From the NCBI GenBank assembly GCA_024640625.1, contig JAHEER010000031.1, positions 1-37,576 of the forward strand: DNA of 37,576 bases, in the 5' to 3' direction. Under the pieces are notes generated by a model. It worked only from the letters and a program-made list of their open reading frames with translations. It did not search any database and was not told the origin of the DNA. The DNA comes from Desulfobulbaceae bacterium (GTDB taxonomy: Bacteria > Desulfobacterota > Desulfobulbia > Desulfobulbales > Desulfocapsaceae). A program made the translations under genes and the position numbers. This document shows, piece after piece, positions 34,250 through 37,576 of the stretch; position 1 is the first letter of the stretch, and every line of letters starts with the position of its first letter.

Positions 34250-34869
34250 CCTTCGACCAACTGACACACTGACTGAACGGCGTTTTCCAGTGTGACCTTG
34301 TTCATATTGAAGACTATGTGATAGTGAGCGGGTTGATCATAATCGGTGCGGGAAAAATAACGATAGAGATTAAGCCTGCGTTTACTGTGTTTGTCAACAA
34401 CGACCTGAGCCTGTTTACGGTCAAGATCGTAATGGTCCATCATAAATTTTATCCGATATTCAAGGTCGGCGATCAGAAGGAAATGATAGGTATTGGGGTC
34501 GTCAGCCAGGATATATTGGCCCCCGCGACCGATGATTACAACGTTATCCTGTTCAGCGATCCTGGGGATAATTTTATGGAGTAGCGCGATATAGAGGTTA
34601 CCATCAAAATATCCAGGGTCTGAGTCCGTCGCAATTTGGGCGTATCCTTTTCGAGAAGGTCCGAATGTGAGCAACATCCTTTTCAGGAATTTTTCACTAC
34701 CTGTTTCCCTGGCCACAGAGTCAACCCATTCAGATGAAATATTTGCTTCCTGGGCGATCAACTCGACAATCTCCTCATCTACCAATGTATAACCCAATCT
34801 ATTCGCAACTATACTTCCTAATGTTTTCCCTCCTGAGCCGAACTGTCTGGCAATAGTAATAACGGACAT
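34234..34869 (-). CDS. Cytidylate kinase-like family protein
   Basis: 211 aa. The P-loop is FGSGGKTLG near the N-terminus (MSVITIARQ before it), followed by ANRLGYTLVDEEIVELIAQE, which is the Cytidylate_kin2-type opening. The rest is helical and includes NVVIIGRGGQYILADDP and the Arg-rich HSKRRLNLYRYFS. These proteins resemble CMP kinase but their substrate is generally unproven. A strong AGGAAGGAAG box precedes the ATG on the minus strand. It converges on nhaA with a 16-bp overlap. Confidence 0.85.
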   Translation of the reverse strand: MSVITIARQFGSGGKTLGSIVANRLGYTLVDEEIVELIAQEANISSEWVDSVARETGSEKFLKRMLLTFGPSRKGYAQIATDSDPGYFDGNLYIALLHKIIPRIAEQDNVVIIGRGGQYILADDPNTYHFLLIADLEYRIKFMMDHYDLDRKQAQVVVDKHSKRRLNLYRYFSRTDYDQPAHYHIVFNMNKVTLENAVQSVCQLVEGHTSS

Positions 34870-35603
34870 GACAGCTTCCTTCCTGGATCCCAGAATCCTG
34901 CTAGATGTCAGTCAAAATCTACTCACTGGGTTAGTAGATCGATATCATTTCCTCCCGTCATTGTGTCTGCTTGTTTAAATTTAAAATTGTCGAGTTATAT
35001 TGAATAACTGTATTCAATTTCAGCTCACACCTGAGATCCTGTTGAAAATAAAATGATGCCCCACATTAAATCATGATCGTTTACGCCTTGTATTCGAGTC
35101 AATTACTATCATGACATTGTTCTTCGTTTAATTTAAAAATAAGCTTTGGGGACGAAAATACAAACAGATAGGGTCCCTTAATGGCCAGGCGGGGGAGGTG
35201 TTCAAGAAAGAATCTAGGCGGTGTTGTGAATCATCAGCATTGAGCGCTTCCCGATACGTTGAAGCCTTTTTTGACCTTCTCCTGCCGGTACTTTCGACAC
35301 GCTGTAGATAGCGTGGCAGATTCGACAGAGATGGTCCTCTCACCAGTCGTATATGTCGACGGAATTAACGCGAGCGGGGAGATTGTCAGAGCAAGGTACG
35401 CCTGGCACTCGCGGAAGTAGTGCAAAGCCTCATTCCGTTTCGCATGATAACAGCTTGACAAGAAGCCCAAGCCAGCGAAGAATGGTTGATGGGCTGACAG
35501 GAATGCGCTACCGTCAGGGCAGACGAGGGGAGTGAAAACAACTTAGTCTGCGCGAGAAAATCCGGCGAGACACTTTAAAAAAGACAAAAAAGGGAGGTTG
35601 ATG
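34870..35603. other. Long intergenic region with one strong palindrome
   Basis: This 734-bp stretch has no supported gene. ATTGAATA (34999-35006), ACTG, TATTCAAT (35011-35018) form a perfect 8-bp inverted repeat, likely an operator for the kinase-like gene or a cupin-side promoter. The central part (35150-35540) is GC-richer; frames such as plus 35353-35535 and minus 35234-35470 are open but unrecognised and lack ribosome-binding sites, suggesting decayed coding DNA. The right end carries AGGGAGG (35591-35597), the cupin ribosome-binding site. Confidence 0.45.
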
Positions 35604-35966
35604 ATGCAAGTGATTAATATGAAAGATGTCCCGAAGAAACCTCATTTAAGCCCTCTTTTCACAGGCGATGAAGTAACAATTCAACCTCTGGTTCCAGAGG
35701 GTGGAGATTATAACATGAGCATTGTCAATTTCGGCAAAGGAGTAAGAAACAAGTTCCATATGCACGAAAGCGACCAGATTCTGATTGTTACATCCGGAAA
35801 AGGGATCGTCGCGACCGAGCAGGAACAGAGAACTGTCACTGTTGGCGACGTTATCCTCTTCCCCAAAGGAGAAAAACATTGGCATGGCGCCTGTGAAGAT
35901 TCGGAGTTCGGCCATATTTTCATAACCAAGACCGGAGGCCAGAACTATATTCAGCTGGAAGATTGA
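35604..35966 (+). CDS. Small cupin-domain protein
   Basis: 120 aa from the ATG at 35604; the preceding ATG (35601) and TTG (35598) crowd the AGGGAGG box, leaving the third start best spaced. A single cupin barrel: motif 1 includes FHMHESDQILIVTSGKG with His52 and His54, and motif 2 FPKGEKHWHGACEDS with His92 and His94. It is expected to bind a metal. Function is not evident; such proteins may be isomerases, dioxygenases or sensors. Single gene. Confidence 0.85.
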   Translation: MQVINMKDVPKKPHLSPLFTGDEVTIQPLVPEGGDYNMSIVNFGKGVRNKFHMHESDQILIVTSGKGIVATEQEQRTVTVGDVILFPKGEKHWHGACEDSEFGHIFITKTGGQNYIQLED

Positions 35967-36306
35967 TGCGAGACATCCCCTCTAAATGACGGGGAAATAT
36001 ACTGCAGGATGCGTTGATTCAGGGATGAGGCCGACCGGTGGCGCTGCCTACCTGGTCTGAATTTACCAATCGGTAAAAGGAGTTTCAACGACCTTGCCAG
36101 GCACATATTCACCCGAGCCGGTCAGAGCAGATACAAGCCTCATCAATTGCAGAGAAGGGCTTCTCCGCAACCAACTCTATATATTTTAACGCACCGATTC
36201 TACTTGCAATCTGGTTGTGTTCACCGAATATCTTTGTCTGCTGGAAGCGGTTCCCCTGTTAGCTGGCGCCTCAGCCAATATCTTGACAATCAAAAACACA
36301 ATGCAC
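35967..36306 (+). other. Cupin-MBL intergenic stretch with inverted repeat
   Basis: No gene is seen. TTTACC (36062-36067) and GGTAAA (36072-36077) form a perfect 6-bp inverted repeat around AATC, the plan of TetR-type operators. A weak hairpin CCCCTCTAAATGACGGGG lies just after the cupin stop (about 35974-35991). Confidence 0.4.
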
Positions 36307-37074
36307 TCATACCAACCTGGTGATTCCTGGCGCGATTTCATGGAACTTGGATGTCATCAATGGGTCATGGCCCGGAAAGAGAAGTTCTGGGCGAGAGACT
36401 CGGCTTTTCAGATTGTTTACAGAGTTAACCCAGGCGACCATATCGATTATCAATGCGCTGGGCCACTCTTCTTCATAATTCCGAAAGAGGTGCGCACAAT
36501 CTGATCCGAGGATCGCAATTCCCTTCTCTGTATTCACCGCAACAGCCTGAAGAGCAATACTATGTCCAGGGGCCAGTACACATTCTATTCCTGGCAGAAT
36601 GTGCCGGTCACCTTCAACAAGACTCATTCGCCCTTCATGATCACAGTCCTTGAGAATGTTCCTGGTCTGCTCATTCAAAAAAAAGGTGAATGGTGCTCGA
36701 AGGGCCATTTTATCATGTAACCAAAAATCACGTTCAGCTCTCTGGACATACATTTTTGCATGAGGAAACAGAGTTACCCCATCCACATGGTCCCAGTGGA
36801 GATGTGTCAGTATCACATGGTTGATTTCATTGGCATCGACATCTATGCCTTCCAGTATCCGTGCTGGGCTCACATAGTCGGGTAAAGTTCTATCACGTGC
36901 CAGCTGCGGCGAGACTCCAGCATCCACAAGAATAGTCCTGTCCGGGCTCTTCAGACACCAGAAGTAGTAATTTCTCTCGCAGAGAGTTTCCCAGTCTTTC
37001 ATCCACATGACAAAAGCCCCTGAGCTGGAAAAAGGGCCGGAAAATTTCAGCGCATAAATTTCATAGTGGGACAC
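36307..37074 (-). CDS. Metallo-beta-lactamase-fold hydrolase (lactonase-like)
   Basis: 255 aa from a GTG at 37072-37074, chosen because AAAAGGAT lies six bases upstream of it; a TTG at 37092 would add six residues without a ribosome-binding site. The metal site HLHWDH is at residues 91-96, followed by later ligands in APGHSIA, GSDCAHL and FPGHDP. The start MSHYEIYALKF and spacing resemble N-acyl-homoserine-lactonase-like MBL proteins (AhlL/AttM group), but many hydrolases share it. No signal peptide, so probably cytosolic. It is transcribed away from the partial tctA, which lies 148 bp upstream on the same strand. Confidence 0.82.
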   Translation of the reverse strand: MSHYEIYALKFSGPFSSSGAFVMWMKDWETLCERNYYFWCLKSPDRTILVDAGVSPQLARDRTLPDYVSPARILEGIDVDANEINHVILTHLHWDHVDGVTLFPHAKMYVQRAERDFWLHDKMALRAPFTFFLNEQTRNILKDCDHEGRMSLVEGDRHILPGIECVLAPGHSIALQAVAVNTEKGIAILGSDCAHLFRNYEEEWPSALIIDMVAWVNSVNNLKSRVSRPELLFPGHDPLMTSKFHEIAPGITRLV

Positions 37075-37222
37075 ATCAATATCCTTTTCCAAAGGTTGAA
37101 TTTCTGCCGAGGCATGCGCCTTGAATTAGGTTTTTACAGGCGGTTTGAAAGCGGGTTTTCAGATAGATAAAATAGCTGCTAATCGTATAAATTAACTATA
37201 TAAATTTAAGCCTTTTCGGCCT

Positions 37223-37576
37223 TCAACGGCGAGGATCCAGGGCACGGGGTTCACGAAATTTTCTCCACAACTTGACCAGCTGCGGAGAAAGCCAGATTAG
37301 GATGGTGATTACACCCAATACAGCTGCCACTGGACGTTCGAAAAAGGCTGTCAGATCGCCGTCGGCCTTGATCATGGAGGTCATGAAACTTTCTTCGAGC
37401 AGGCCGCCAAGGACAAGGCCAAGAATTGCAGGGGCTATCGGAAAGCCGTTTTCTTCCAGAAAATAGGCGATAATTCCGAGGACCAGCATAATGCCCACAC
37501 CAAATACCGTGTTGTTTATGGCAAACGTGCCGACGACACAAAACATAAGGATCACGGGCATCAGGATTTGCCGAGG
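37223..37576 (-). CDS. Second tripartite tricarboxylate transporter TctA permease (3' end only)
   Basis: Only about the last 117 codons are inside the window; the frame runs open through 37576, so the 5' part lies beyond. The visible piece reads PVILMFCVVGTFAINNTVFG, then FPIAPAILGLVLGGLLEESF and a hydrophobic helix, matching the C-terminal domain of TctA (compare FGVLGYIMRKLDIPTVPVIL in the tctA at 2789). It is clearly a different gene from that copy. Its TctB and TctC partners presumably lie further right, and the MBL-fold hydrolase downstream may belong to the same transcript. Confidence 0.88.
   Translation of the reverse strand, partial: PRQILMPVILMFCVVGTFAINNTVFGVGIMLVLGIIAYFLEENGFPIAPAILGLVLGGLLEESFMTSMIKADGDLTAFFERPVAAVLGVITILIWLSPQLVKLWRKFREPRALDPRR

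Noticed and set aside
36217..36504. 95-codon plus-strand frame overlapping the MBL gene end
   Set aside because: Most of it is antisense to the MBL-fold hydrolase, and no ribosome-binding site was found.

Overview
The window looks like a chromosomal stretch from an anaerobic or facultatively anaerobic Gram-negative bacterium, most likely of the Desulfobacterota (former Deltaproteobacteria). The pointers are a four-subunit ferredoxin-dependent 2-oxoacid oxidoreductase, periplasm-dependent transporters (TTT, Aap ABC, RND), an AsmA protein, several PilZ/STAS-type signalling proteins, and a GEMM-I riboswitch that resembles the 3',3'-cGAMP-sensing (GEMM-Ib) type known from Geobacter. This placement is inference; there is no rRNA or taxonomic marker. 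No tRNA, CRISPR array, prophage or intact insertion sequence was seen.

Region 1 (1-6631). A perfect 25-bp hairpin repeat and a ~39-codon remnant of an isocitrate/isopropylmalate-type dehydrogenase border a minus-strand gene set: prpB (methylisocitrate lyase), a prpD-family dehydratase, and tctA, tctB, tctC (tripartite tricarboxylate transporter). A divergent GntR/FCD regulator follows. A nested inverted repeat between tctC and the regulator overlaps a candidate -35 box. No methylcitrate synthase is present, which suggests import of a methylcitrate-like acid followed by cleavage.

Region 2 (6632-11657). korDABC (2-oxoglutarate:ferredoxin oxidoreductase) ends at a second, related palindrome. 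Glucokinase and a zinc-ribbon/PilZ protein come next.

Region 3 (11658-17324). aapJQMP encodes a complete general L-amino-acid ABC transporter, with a strong hairpin between aapJ and aapQ. A PilZ protein lacking the usual glycine and a STAS-like protein lie on the minus strand.

Region 4 (17325-24366). A 1310-residue AsmA-family protein and an exported alpha/beta-hydrolase form a plus-strand pair. They converge on an unrecognised exported or anchored protein and a PaaI-type thioesterase.

Region 5 (24367-28366). A string of very small genes (70, 52 and 59 aa) with good ribosome-binding sites and large hairpins is followed by a betaine/homocysteine methyltransferase-like gene. Then comes a GEMM-I riboswitch with an overlapping terminator in front of a cyclic-nucleotide-binding-domain protein that has no DNA-binding domain. 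A scar with a fragment of an SLC13-type permease separates this from the next operon.

Region 6 (28367-37576). An RND efflux pair (adaptor and pump) is followed by the NhaA Na+/H+ antiporter, a cytidylate-kinase-like protein on the opposite strand with overlapping 3' end, a small cupin, an MBL-fold hydrolase, and the 3' end of a second TctA permease cut by the window edge. By eye, nhaA and the genes after it are more AT-rich than the kor and RND operons.
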